A stretch of DNA of 64,000 nt, from assembly GCA_963828505.1 (NCBI GenBank), contig CAWHFM010000007.1, positions 186,001-250,000 on the forward strand. Reading direction: 5' to 3'. Position numbers and translations under genes: made by a program. The notes beneath the pieces were generated by a model. The model searched no databases and had not been told where the DNA came from. It was given only the letters and a program-made list of their open reading frames with translations. This document shows positions 45,934-55,064 of this stretch, one piece after another (within the stretch, counting starts at the first letter, position 1; each line of letters starts with the position of its first letter). The stretch comes from Bog-473 sp963828505 (GTDB taxonomy: Bacteria; Actinomycetota; Acidimicrobiia; Acidimicrobiales; RAAP-2).

Positions 45934-46648
45934 GGTCTCGGGTGTCTCGCTGTCCTTCGGCGGCGCCCAGGTGCTGAGCGACGTGTCGATCTCGGTGCCC
46001 CCCGGTGGCATCACCGGCCTCATCGGCCCCAACGGCGCCGGCAAGACGACGCTGTTCAACGTGGTGAGCGGGCTCCTCGCCCCCCGGTCCGGCCGGGTGG
46101 CGATCGACGGACGCGACGTCACCAAAGCGGGACCGCCGGCCCGGGCCCGCCGGGGGCTCTCGCGGACGTATCAGCGCCTGGAGCTGTTCACATCGCTCAC
46201 GGTGCGCGACAACATCCGCGTCGCCGGCGAGATCCGCAACACGTGGGGACGCCGGAGCCGGATCGACGTGGGCGCCGAGACCGACCGGACGATTCAGCTC
46301 GTCGGCCTCGAAGACGTCGCCGAGCGCGAGGTGAGCGAGCTCCCCACGGCGCGCGCCCGCGTGGTGGAGGTGGCCCGGGCCCTGATGACCCAGCCCAAGG
46401 TGCTCCTGCTCGACGAACCCGCGTCCGGGCAGACCGAGCAGGAGACGGCCGTGTTCGGCCGGCTGCTGCGCCAGCTCGTCGACGAACGCGGACTCGCCAT
46501 CTGCCTCGTCGAGCACGACGTGAGCCTGGTGATGGGGACGTGCGAGCTCATCCACGTGCTCGACTACGGCGAGATCATCGCCAGCGGCACGCCGGAACAG
46601 GTCAAGGCCGATCCCGTGGTGGTGAACGCGTACCTGGGTGCCCCGTGA
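45920..46648 (+). CDS. livG: LivG-type ABC ATPase with degenerate signature motif
   Basis: ATG 45920 (GGAGGGAG seven bases upstream) gives 242 residues. Walker A GPNGAGKTT, Walker B VLLLDEPASG and the H-loop VEHDV are intact. The ABC signature, normally LSYGQ or LSGGQ here, reads ELPTARARVVEVARALM, so it lacks the SGGQ core. This could weaken one ATP site of the LivG-LivF heterodimer. It overlaps the permease by 14 bases and LivF by GTGA. Confidence 0.87.
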   Translation: MPALEVSGVSLSFGGAQVLSDVSISVPPGGITGLIGPNGAGKTTLFNVVSGLLAPRSGRVAIDGRDVTKAGPPARARRGLSRTYQRLELFTSLTVRDNIRVAGEIRNTWGRRSRIDVGAETDRTIQLVGLEDVAEREVSELPTARARVVEVARALMTQPKVLLLDEPASGQTEQETAVFGRLLRQLVDERGLAICLVEHDVSLVMGTCELIHVLDYGEIIASGTPEQVKADPVVVNAYLGAP

Positions 46649-47349
46649 ACGCGGAGCCGGTCCTGGAGCTCCGTGACATCCGCGCCGGTTACGGACCGAT
46701 TGAGGTCGTGCACGGAGTCAGCCTCGCCGTCCCCGAAGGTTCCGTTGTCGCCTTGCTCGGACCGAACGGCGGCGGCAAGACGACGATCCTGAAGGTCTGC
46801 TCCGGGACCCTGGTCCCGACCAGCGGCGAGGTGCGCTTCGCCGGCGCCCGGGTCAACCAGCTCTCGGCGGACGCCCGGGCGCGGCAGGGCATCTGCACCG
46901 TGCCCGAAGGGCGCGGGATCTTCCCGAACCTGAGCGTCCGCGAGAACCTCCTCATGGCCACACAAGTCGGCGTATCCATGGGCCACGTCGAGGACGTGGC
47001 CTTCGCCCAGTTCCCGCGCCTGGCCGAGCGGCGCAAGCAGCTGGCCGGCACACTCTCGGGCGGGGAGCAACAGATGCTGGCGCTGGCCCGCGCCTTCGCG
47101 ACGGACCCGAAGCTCCTCCTCCTCGACGAGCTCTCGCTCGGCCTGGCCCCGCTCGTCGTGAGCGAGCTCTACGAAAAGGTGGCCGAGCTGGCCTCGGGCG
47201 GTCTGTCCATCCTCCTGGTGGAGCAATTCGCCCACTCCGCGCTGCCCATCGCCGACGCCGCCGCCCTGGTGCTCCAAGGCGTCATCACCTCTCAGGGCTC
47301 CCCGGCGGAGATGGAGGAAGCACTGTCCGAGAGCTATCTCGGCGCATAG
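46645..47349 (+). CDS. livF: LivF-type ABC ATPase
   Basis: GTG 46645 overlaps the LivG stop (GTGA) and gives 234 residues. Walker A GPNGGGKTT, an intact signature LSGGEQQM, Walker B LLLLDELSLGLAP and the H-loop position EQF (Gln-Phe instead of His) are visible. The last is typical of LivF. It is the partner of the degenerate LivG. Its 3' end overlaps a convergent hypothetical gene by 65 bases. Confidence 0.9.
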   Translation: MNAEPVLELRDIRAGYGPIEVVHGVSLAVPEGSVVALLGPNGGGKTTILKVCSGTLVPTSGEVRFAGARVNQLSADARARQGICTVPEGRGIFPNLSVRENLLMATQVGVSMGHVEDVAFAQFPRLAERRKQLAGTLSGGEQQMLALARAFATDPKLLLLDELSLGLAPLVVSELYEKVAELASGGLSILLVEQFAHSALPIADAAALVLQGVITSQGSPAEMEEALSESYLGA

Positions 47350-48046
47350 CCCCTCGGACCGATTCGGTCACGGGGTTTGCGGCGTGGCACCGGGAAGAGC
47401 GCCGGCGCCCGGCCGCGTCCGCGAGGTGAGAGGACACCTCGGCCTCGAGCTGTCCTACGAACTGGTCGACGCGGTGGTTGAAGTGGGCCAAGGCGAGCTC
47501 GAGCATGAACTGCACACTGAGCGACGACGCCTCGTCGTAGGCGATCCCCGACGTCTTCTGGCGGTTCGACACCTGGAGCGCGGTCCAGCGCGGGTTGTCG
47601 AAATGCTGGTACCCGATGAGCTTGGCGAAGCTCCACTCCCGTGTCTGCATAGGGCCCTGGAAGATGACGCGCAGGCTGGTCATGGTGGCCACGCCCGAGT
47701 CGACGACAGTCGGCTTCTCCGTCCCCGGGACCATGGTCCCGCGCCCGGCTCCAACCCGGTAGCGCAGACCGGTGTCCCCGATGGGGATGCTGATGCCCTG
47801 ATAGCCCCCTTGGTAGTGCCCCGGCCCTCGGCGTGGTTCGACGAGAGGGCAGCTCTGGACGATCAGGAAGACGCGCTCGTCCTGCTTCAACTGCACGGTC
47901 TCGCCCTCGACGGAGGTTTCGCCCTCGAAGGTCTTGGCCTGCTCCAAAAGTGTCCTGAGGTGGGCGTCCTCTTCGTTCCAAGTGGCCATCTGCCCTTGGA
48001 ACGTCTCCTGTGCCTTGCGAGCACGCCGGTCGGCGAGCCACCCCAT
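47285..48046 (-). CDS. Hypothetical protein
   Basis: A 253-residue cytoplasmic protein, not recognised. It begins MGWLADRRARKAQETFQGQM with a helical N-terminus, followed by a beta-rich part (LKQDERVFLIVQSCPLVEPR, GVATMTSLRVIFQGPMQTRE) that resembles bacterial PH-like domains in pattern. The last 40 residues are basic and unstructured and are read antisense to the end of livF (overlap 47285-47349), so the true end could be earlier if there is an indel. Confidence 0.6.
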   Translation of the reverse strand: MGWLADRRARKAQETFQGQMATWNEEDAHLRTLLEQAKTFEGETSVEGETVQLKQDERVFLIVQSCPLVEPRRGPGHYQGGYQGISIPIGDTGLRYRVGAGRGTMVPGTEKPTVVDSGVATMTSLRVIFQGPMQTREWSFAKLIGYQHFDNPRWTALQVSNRQKTSGIAYDEASSLSVQFMLELALAHFNHRVDQFVGQLEAEVSSHLADAAGRRRSSRCHAANPVTESVRGAMRRDSSRTVLPPSPPGSPER

Positions 48047-48137
48047 CAGCTCTCGTTTCTACCAGCGCAAACGATGATGTGCCAGGCTCCCGACCGGGCG
48101 CAACCGTCCATGGGCGAGACCGGAAGAGGAGGGAACG

Positions 48138-50089
48138 ATGCGGACCACGCCAACGAGGCGGAGCGCGTGGCGGAGAGGACGCTCGTGGTCGAGGGTTGCT
48201 CTCGTCGCAGGCGCCGCCACGTACGTCGTCTTCCTGACGGTGCCTGCGGCGCCGGCCTACGCCGTGAGCGGTGCGAAGATCGCAGACTTTGCCGCGTCGC
48301 CGTCCACCGTGAGGACCACGAACGGAACCGTCGACATCACGGCGACCGTGAAGAAGGCGGCGGCCTGCACCCTGTCGGTCGTTCCTACCTTGCCGGGTTT
48401 GCCCGTGACCGCTGCCTGCTCCGGTGCGTTCTCGTTCCAGTCGGTACTCCCGCGTAACGGTGGCGCCAACACCTTGGACTACCGCTTCACCTTGGCCGCC
48501 ATAGGCGCGCGCGGGGACGCGAAGGCGGACTTGGTGGTCGGGGTCGAGGCCGGCGCGGGAGGACTCCCGCCCCCGCTCTCGGGCGTCGCGGGCCTGGCAT
48601 CGGACGGCGCTGGTTCCTGCGCGCTGACGAGCTCGGCCGGGGTCGATTGCTGGGGCGTCGGGTCCGACGGCGAGCTTGGAAACGTCGTGCGCGGCACCTC
48701 GGCCGTGCCGGTGGCCGTTCTCGGTGTGGGCGGTACCGGCCTGCTCTCGAACGTCGTCAGCCTGAGTTCCGATGCGGCCAGTTACTGCGCGCTGACCAGC
48801 TCGGCCGGGGTCGATTGTTGGGGCAGCGGTTCAGACGGAGAGCTCGGGAACGGAGTGTTCGCCGACTCGGCTGTGCCCGTGGCCGTGGTCGGAGTCGACG
48901 GTAGCGGGCTGCTCTCGGGCGTCGTCGCCCTGAGCGCCGACGGATACGGTTTCTGCGCCCTGACGATCTCCGCGGAAGTCGATTGCTGGGGCAGCGGTTC
49001 AGACGGAGAGCTCGGGAACGGAGTGTTCGCCGACTCGGCTGTGCCCGTGGCCGTGGTCGGAGTCGACGGTAGCGGCCTGCTCTCGGGCGTCGTCGCCCTG
49101 AGTGCCGGCGGGTTCGGCTATTGCGCCCTGATGAGCTCGACCGGCGTGGATTGCTGGGGCGAGGGTGAGTACGGTCAGCTCGGCAACAGAGCGCTCAAGG
49201 ACTCGGGCGTGCCGGTACGGGTCGTGGGCGTCACCGGTACAGGCACTCTTCGGCATGTGGCCGCGCTGACCTCGGCTGGGCCATTCGGCGCGACGATGTG
49301 CGCACTGATGGGCTCTCGCCGGGTGGACTGATGGGCTCTCGCCGGGTGGACTGCTGGGGCGAGGGTCAGTACGGTCAGCTCGGCAGCGGGATCTTCTACG
49401 ACTCGGCCCTGCCGGTCCAGGTGGTGACAGTCGGGGGCAGCGGTGCACTCAGGGGGGTGTCCGGACTGACATCTGACGGCAGCGGTTTCTGCGCCCTGAC
49501 GCGTTCGACCGAACTGGACTGTTGGGGCGATGGAAACTTCGGTCAGCTCGGAGACGGCATCTTCTACACCAGCGGCAGCAACTACGGCTCCGCGATTCCC
49601 ATCCAGGTTCTCAATGTGGGCGGCACCGGCACCCTCACCGGTGTCTCCGGACTCGCATTCGAAAGTGGCGGATACTGCGCCGTGCTGAGCTCGACCGGCG
49701 TGGACTGCTGGGGTCGTGGTGGGGACGGTCAGCTCGGCGACGGCGTCTTCTACACGAACGCGAACAAATTCGGCTCCGCCCTTCCCGTGCAGGTTCTCGG
49801 TGTCGGCGGATCCGGCGCCCTCACCGGGGTCTCCGCGATGACGTCGAATGCCCAGAGCGACGGCTACTGCGTCCTTACGGGCCTCGCCGGGGTGAATTGT
49901 TGGGGCTACGGCACCTCGGGGGAGCTCGGAGACGGATATCTGACCGACTCGGCTGTCCCGGTGCAGGTGGTCGGCGTGGCCGTTCGCGCTCAAGCCCTCA
50001 CGCCCAATCGTCCCCCGGAGGGTGAGCCTCAGACGCCTGACCCCTCGACGTCGTCCATCGCCTCGTGCCAGACGCGCCGCTGCGTGTAG
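48138..50089 (+). pseudogene. Secreted RCC1-repeat propeller gene interrupted by a 23-bp tandem duplication
   Basis: ATG 48138 gives a signal peptide (VALVAGAATYVVFLTVPAAP), a short Ig-like domain, then RCC1-like blades with VDCWGxGxxGELGN. The frame ends at a TGA at 49329-49331, inside a duplicated 23-mer. After the second copy the same blade series resumes in another frame (VDCWGEGQYGQLGS) and runs to 50089. Removing one copy restores a protein of about 640 residues with eight VDCWG/VNCWG blades. Two blades around 48812 and 48977 are nearly identical at DNA level. It would be a secreted beta-propeller, ligand unknown. Its 3' end overlaps the zinc-ribbon gene. Confidence 0.78.
49306..49351 (+). 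repeat. 23-bp tandem duplication that breaks the RCC1 gene
   Basis: Copies at 49306-49328 and 49329-49351 are identical (TGATGGGCTCTCGCCGGGTG then GAC). The 23-base gain shifts the frame and places a stop at the junction. Confidence 0.95.
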
Positions 50090-50349
50090 CGGCCGTGCGC
50101 GCTGCACTTCGCACATGTTCGAAGCCTGGCCGCTTCTTCCGATTGGGCGGCATTGATCGACACCGTCGAGTCGAAGGGCTGGGTCGAAAAAGGCTGTGCG
50201 TAGCCGGAACTGTTGCCCATTCGTCGAGTGCGTGGCAGACCTCGCGGCCGGGGCTTCGTGTAGAAGCCTGGAAGCGTCCACGAGTACCCGCAGCTGGTGC
50301 ACGTGCGGATGTACTGCGGTCGCCAAAGCGCTCGAAGGAATCCCGCCAC
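50029..50349 (-). CDS. Small zinc-ribbon protein
   Basis: A frame of about 106 residues from GTG 50349. It carries two Cys pairs about 55 residues apart: RTCTSCGYSWTLP and RTCAKCSAHGRYTQRRVW. This CxxC...CxxC arrangement with a variable linker is typical of small actinobacterial zinc-ribbon proteins of unknown role. The first ten residues are uncertain. It is convergent with the RCC1 gene and overlaps it by about 60 bases. Confidence 0.55.
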   Translation of the reverse strand: MAGFLRALWRPQYIRTCTSCGYSWTLPGFYTKPRPRGLPRTRRMGNSSGYAQPFSTQPFDSTVSINAAQSEEAARLRTCAKCSAHGRYTQRRVWHEAMDDVEGSGV

Positions 50350-50529
50350 CGCACCATCTTGGCCCAGGGCAGGGTCGGCCGGCCAAGAACCCGGGACACC
50401 CCGGGACGGACCGAACATAGGGTCCGAACCGCCGCACGCTGCGAGACGCGACGGGAACTCGACCTGGGCCACGTCGCGGTCGGAGGGTCGGTCGCCGAGT
50501 TCGGACGGGCGCTCCGATACCGTGACGCC

Positions 50530-51363
50530 GTGGGCAGGTCGTTGGACGGGGCAAAAGAATCTCGTTTCGACCTCGACACGGCCGTGATGCGGGACGGTGA
50601 GGAGTGGGTCTGCGATCTGCGCCAACGGTGGCACACCGGCGAAGGGCTCAACGGTGGCTACCTCATGGCCGTGATGGTGCGTGCGATGCTCGGCGAGGCC
50701 GGGCGACCCGATCCGGTCACGGTGACGGCCCACTTTCTCTCTCGTCCTGCCGCGGGACCGGCCCGGGTGCGCACCGAGGTGGTGAAGCACGGCCGTACCT
50801 TCGCCACGGTGACCGGCGTGTTGGTGCAGGGTGACCGAGAGGTGGTCCGAACGATCGGTGCATTCGGGGATCTGGCCGCCCAGGCGGGTCTGTCGCGGGT
50901 CAGTACTCAGGCCCCCGACATCGCGCCGCCCGACCGCTGCGTGCCGTTCTCCGAATTGCTGGAGCGACGCGGACATCGACTCCCTGAGTTCCAGCATCAA
51001 TTCGAGCTGCGCCTTCCGCCTGACAGCCCCTGGTTGGGGCCGAAACAGGGAGACCCGTTCGAGATCACAGGCTGGATCCGCTTCCGCGACGGGACCGAAC
51101 CGACCACCACTTCGGCGGTGGCGTTCATCGACGGGTTCCCGCCGGCCCTGCTCGGGTCCGTACGGGCCGGTGGCGCTCCGACCGTCGAGCTCACGGCACA
51201 CGTGCGGTCCCGCCCGGCACCGGGCTGGCTCCTCGGTACCTATCGCACCCGCGTACTCCTCGACGGTCTGATGGAGGAGGACGGCGAGTTGTGGGACAGC
51301 GAGCGTCGTCCGGTGGCACTTTCGCGCCAGCTGGCCCTGGTGCTCCCGGCCAGGAGAGCGTGA
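50530..51363 (+). CDS. TesB-like double-hotdog acyl-CoA thioesterase
   Basis: GTG 50530 is the likely start (277 residues); the frame is open further upstream but without domain content. GLNGGYLMAVMVRAMLGEAG followed by DPVTVTAHFLSRPAAGPARV matches the N-terminal hot-dog of the acyl-CoA thioesterase family common in actinobacteria. The second half (SAVAFIDGFPPALLG, TVELTAHVRSRPAPGWLLG, then LLDGLMEEDGELWDSERRPV) is the second hot-dog with the usual closing DxxG region. It would hydrolyse medium- or branched-chain acyl-CoA. Confidence 0.85.
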   Translation: MGRSLDGAKESRFDLDTAVMRDGEEWVCDLRQRWHTGEGLNGGYLMAVMVRAMLGEAGRPDPVTVTAHFLSRPAAGPARVRTEVVKHGRTFATVTGVLVQGDREVVRTIGAFGDLAAQAGLSRVSTQAPDIAPPDRCVPFSELLERRGHRLPEFQHQFELRLPPDSPWLGPKQGDPFEITGWIRFRDGTEPTTTSAVAFIDGFPPALLGSVRAGGAPTVELTAHVRSRPAPGWLLGTYRTRVLLDGLMEEDGELWDSERRPVALSRQLALVLPARRA

Positions 51364-51473
51364 GCGGAACGCCGCCGCCGGATGGTCGAAGACAGCGCGG
51401 ACGCCCGAGAGTGGGATCGTGTCAGGGACATCCCTGATACCCATATGACGGGGGGCTCTGTCAGACTCGGGGG

Positions 51474-52377
51474 GTGATCGAGGCGCGAGGCCTTTCCAAG
51501 CGCTTCGGGGACGTGGTGGCCGTGGACGACTTGTCCTTCGACGTGCGACCAGGCACGGTGACGGGCTTTCTCGGGCCCAACGGGTCGGGCAAATCGACCA
51601 CGATGCGCATGATCATGGGCCTCGACTCTCCGATGTCGGGCCGGGTCACCGTGTTGGGTCGGCGATACCACGACCTTCCTTGGCCGTTGCGCGAGGTGGG
51701 CGGGCTCCTCGAAGCGAAAGCCATCCATCCGGGTCGTTCGGCTCGGGCCCATCTGCTGACCTTGGCCAGGAGCAACGCCATTCCTCGGGCGAGGGTCGAC
51801 GAGGTGTTGGAGCTGGTCGGGCTCACCTCGGTGGCGGGCAAGCGGGCGGGCAAGTTCTCGCTCGGTATGGGCCAACGCCTGGGCATCGCCGCCGCCTTGC
51901 TCGGCGATCCTGGCGTACTCCTCTTCGACGAGCCGGTGAACGGGCTCGACCCAGAGGGCATTCGCTGGGTGCGCACGCTGTGCAAGAAGCTGGCCGGAGA
52001 GGGTCGTACCGTCTTCGTGTCGAGCCACCTGATGGCCGAGATGGCGCTCACGGCCGACCACCTCGTCGTCATCGGGAAGGGCAAGCTGATCGCCGAGACT
52101 TCAGTGGCGGACTTCGTAGCCCGTAGCTCTCGGCAATCGGTCAAGGTCCGCACGCCGGCGCCCCACCAACTTTCCGACGCGGTGACGAACGCCGGTGGAA
52201 CTGTCATTGAGGATCCCGATGGGTCCATGACGATCACCGGCATGTCGGCACCGGATGTCGGTGACCTGGCCGCGTCCATACAGTGTGGCACTGCACGAAC
52301 TGACCCCCGTCGCCTCCCTGGAGGACGCCTTCATGGAGTTGACGGAGGACGCCGTCGAGTTCCGAGGTGGACGGTGA
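51474..52377 (+). CDS. ABC-transporter ATP-binding protein, frameshifted near its 3' end
   Basis: From GTG 51474: Walker A GPNGSGKST, signature FSLGMGQRLGIA, Walker B LLFDEPVNGLDP and H-loop SSHLM, as in DrrA/CcmA-like exporters. After DLAASI (about 52283) the original frame runs into CGTARTDPRRL. The expected C-terminus, VALHELTPVASLEDAFMELT and on to EFRGGR, lies one base out of frame and ends in a TGA at 52375-52377, which overlaps the permease GTG. A one-base indel near 52285 therefore makes the ATPase appear fused to the permease. The exported substrate is unknown. Confidence 0.78.
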
Positions 52378-53282
52378 CGGCGGTGCTCGGTGCTCAGGCT
52401 CCTTTCGCGATTCAGGAGCCGCCGGGCCGCGTCGGGTTGCGGAGGGCGATGGCAGCCGAGTGGACCAAGATCTGGTCGGTCCGCTCGACCGCGTGGACGC
52501 TCGTCGCCACGGGAGTGGCCGTGATCGGCCTGTGTGCGCTGAGCACGGGCACGGTGAGCGGCACCGAAATCATCGACGATCCGACCCGCCGCAGCCTGAT
52601 CGGGATCTTCCTCGGTCAGCTCATCTTCGGCGTCCTGGGCGTGCTGGTCATGAGCGCCGAGTACGGCACGGGCACCATCCGCGCCACGTTGTCAGCTGTG
52701 CCTCGCCGCCCGGTTGTGCTCGGCGCCAAGATCCTCGTCTTCGGAACGGTGGCGGTGGTGGCGAGCGAGGTCTTCGCCTTCATCGCGTTCGCCATGGGCC
52801 AGGCCATCCTGTCGACCAAGAACGCCGTCGGGCCGTCGACGGCCATCGCACAGCGCGCCCACCAACTCGGGCTGAAGATCCCCCACAACCTCCAGGCCAT
52901 GCTCTCCTCGGGCGGCTCCGCGTCGTTGGGGCAGCCGGGCGTCCTGCGAGCCGTGGTCGGCGCCGGGCTCTACCTGGCCGTGCTCGGACTCTTGGCGTTA
53001 GGACTGGCCACCATCATCCGGCACACCGCTGGCGCCATTTCCGCCTTTGTCGGCGTTGTGCTCGTTCTGCCCATCATCGTTCAGGCTTTGCCGACGTCGA
53101 TCAGCAACGCCGTGGCCCGCTACCTACCAGCCAACATCGGGCTGGTCATGTTTTCCACCAACGGGACGCCCGATCGCATCGGGCCGGCTTTCAGCCCGTG
53201 GACCGGCTTCGCCCTCCTCGTGTTGTACACCGTTGTGGCATTGGCGATCGGCTGCTGGGTCCTGGTACGCCGCGACGCCTGA
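52374..53282 (+). CDS. ABC-2-type transporter permease
   Basis: GTG 52374 overlaps the ATPase stop (GTGA) and gives 302 residues with about six membrane spans. Diagnostic parts are AAEWTKIWSVRSTAWTLVAT near the N-terminus, FGVLGVLVMSAEYGTGTIRA and TLSAVPRRPVVLGAKI. These match the ABC-2 permease family found with DrrA-like ATPases in actinobacteria, which export lipids, drugs or peptides. It ends 170 bases before the convergent propeller gene. Confidence 0.86.
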   Translation: MTAVLGAQAPFAIQEPPGRVGLRRAMAAEWTKIWSVRSTAWTLVATGVAVIGLCALSTGTVSGTEIIDDPTRRSLIGIFLGQLIFGVLGVLVMSAEYGTGTIRATLSAVPRRPVVLGAKILVFGTVAVVASEVFAFIAFAMGQAILSTKNAVGPSTAIAQRAHQLGLKIPHNLQAMLSSGGSASLGQPGVLRAVVGAGLYLAVLGLLALGLATIIRHTAGAISAFVGVVLVLPIIVQALPTSISNAVARYLPANIGLVMFSTNGTPDRIGPAFSPWTGFALLVLYTVVALAIGCWVLVRRDA

Positions 53283-53451
53283 CCCCCGGCGGGCTGGTGT
53301 GACAGCGCTCGACTTGATGCAGTCTGCCAGCTCATCGATCGCTGAGGCCCGTCTTCCGGTCATTGGTTACCGTTCTTCGAGAGATCGAAAAGCACATCGT
53401 GAGTCTCTTCGACAATGAACGGCGGGGTGAGTTGATCTCGATCGGCCTGCG

Positions 53452-54519
53452 CTACGGCTTGAACGCGACCGAGAAGTGCTCATAGCCCCCTGCAGCAAAG
53501 GTGTCGGTGACTGCGTTCGACGATACTTTGATCACCTCGACGTTGTCCGTCGAACACGCGCAACCGTTGTCGCTTTGACCCGCCATCACATACGCGCCAT
53601 CTGAGCTGATCGCGAGTGACGTTGCGTTGGTCATCGGAATTCCGGCACCCACAGCCTTGCTCGACAGTGTTACCGGATACACATCATTGCCGCTCGCGAC
53701 GTATGCCGTCTGTCCATCGGGTGTGACGACAACTTGGTGCAGGCCACCATTCTCATTGTCTTCCCCGCCCTTGGGGATCTTGATGCCTGACGCCGCAGCA
53801 TGGCCCGTGGAAGTCTTGATCTTCCACAGCTTGTCGTTACTGGCGCACGTCACGTACACCGCTTTTCCGTTCGGAGTGACGGCGTCGTAGACCGGTCCGT
53901 TGCAGCCAGCACCCGGGAAAGAAATTGTCTTGGTCACCGTAGGTGTGCCGACCAGGTTCACGACGCTCACCGTGTCCGAGCCACTGTTCGTTATGTACGC
54001 CGCACTGCTATTGGGCAGGATCGCTACTCCAATTGGACTCGATCCCACATTGACCGTCTGAACGTCGCTCGTGTTGGCGGTACTGATCACTGAGACCGTG
54101 TCACTCCCCACCCCGACCACGACCAAAAACTGTCCGTTTGGCGTGACCTCGTCGTCCAAAGGCGTCGTAACCCCGGCCGAGAACGCTGTCCCAGCGGCGA
54201 GCGTCGACGTTTTGACAGGGATAATCGAGTTATCGTTTCCCACAGCAAGATAGGCGGTCGAACCATCGGGTGCGTACGCAATAGTGGTCAGACCTTCATC
54301 ACCACTTCCCAGCACAACCGGAGCCTCCGGAGTCCAAGAGGAGCCTGATCCGTTCACCTCTGTTATCGAGTTGCTCGTTGGAAATTGATTGTTGACGACA
54401 ATTGCCGTGTATGGGCCCACTGCACCGGCGGGCGATAAGTCGAATGCCACAAGCGGTGCCAGGATCAGGAGAGCCGCCGTCGCCGACCCCATCCCCCACG
54501 TGATGAACTTTGAACGCAT
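53452..54519 (-). CDS. Secreted YVTN-type beta-propeller protein
   Basis: A 355-residue exported protein with signal peptide ITWGMGSATAALLILAPLVA. The blades follow the YVTN pattern: TTIAYAPDGSTAYLAV, SPIGVAILPNSSAAYITNSG, YDAVTPNGKAVYVTCA, QVVVTPDGQTAYVASG, SLAISSDGAYVMAGQ. These propellers are surface or secreted scaffolds; no catalytic site is evident. Several similar propellers are in this window (13228, 23059, 48138). It is transcribed alone, convergent with the ABC permease. Confidence 0.82.
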   Translation of the reverse strand: MRSKFITWGMGSATAALLILAPLVAFDLSPAGAVGPYTAIVVNNQFPTSNSITEVNGSGSSWTPEAPVVLGSGDEGLTTIAYAPDGSTAYLAVGNDNSIIPVKTSTLAAGTAFSAGVTTPLDDEVTPNGQFLVVVGVGSDTVSVISTANTSDVQTVNVGSSPIGVAILPNSSAAYITNSGSDTVSVVNLVGTPTVTKTISFPGAGCNGPVYDAVTPNGKAVYVTCASNDKLWKIKTSTGHAAASGIKIPKGGEDNENGGLHQVVVTPDGQTAYVASGNDVYPVTLSSKAVGAGIPMTNATSLAISSDGAYVMAGQSDNGCACSTDNVEVIKVSSNAVTDTFAAGGYEHFSVAFKP

Positions 54520-55064
54520 GAGTCACTCCCCTATTAGGGCTCGGGTTAAAGCGAAAGTCGCCCACAAGCCGTGAGCTGGCCCACATGGAAACCAGAATGC
54601 TGAAACCCGATCCGCCTACTCCTCAAATGTGAGCCTGACTGAAGCATACTTCATCGCTCTGTTCTGGCAAATAGTGAAGTCATCATAGGTGAAACTATTC
54701 GGCTCCTCGAGAGCACGGTCCGCCAGGACGCCGTGCGCAGAATTCCATCGGATCGAGCACCCTTCGATGACATGCTTGCTTTCGTCGCACATGTGTCCAC
54801 GCTGCTGAAGGCGCGGTGGTCTTGGAGCAAACCTCGAGAGCGGGGATTGAATGTCCTGTTACCTCGAGAGGGCCAGCGGCGCATCAACGTTGGTCGCCGG
54901 GACGTGGGGTGTCGACGGCGACCTGCTGGCCCTCATGCATGCGCGATTCTCCTATCTTGCTCGTGGTGTTCGGGATCGCACCAGGGATGTATCGGTACAC
55001 GTGCACCCAACCACTACCTCGACACGAGGTGTGCCCGACCGGCTCGCGTGCCTAGCATCCCTGC
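54520..55064. other. Intergenic region, possible decayed coding traces
   Basis: On the plus strand a frame from about 54690 to 54900 contains FDDMLAFVAHVSTLLKARW, which looks protein-like but has no start and no family I can name. The rest shows nothing. Confidence 0.3.

Noticed and set aside
43884..45977. 697-codon plus-strand frame in another phase of the Liv permease
   Set aside because: Arg/His-rich, no membrane spans; the true frame shows a clear fused LivH-LivM.
44581..46125. 514-codon minus-strand frame
   Set aside because: Antisense of the permease and livG, no recognisable domain.
50029..51444. 471-codon minus-strand frame as one protein
   Set aside because: Only its last about 106 residues (zinc ribbon) look real; the rest is antisense of the thioesterase gene.
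54690..54900. Plus-strand fragment containing FDDMLAFVAHVSTLL as a gene
   Set aside because: Protein-like but no start, no family and no continuation; kept only as a note on the gap.
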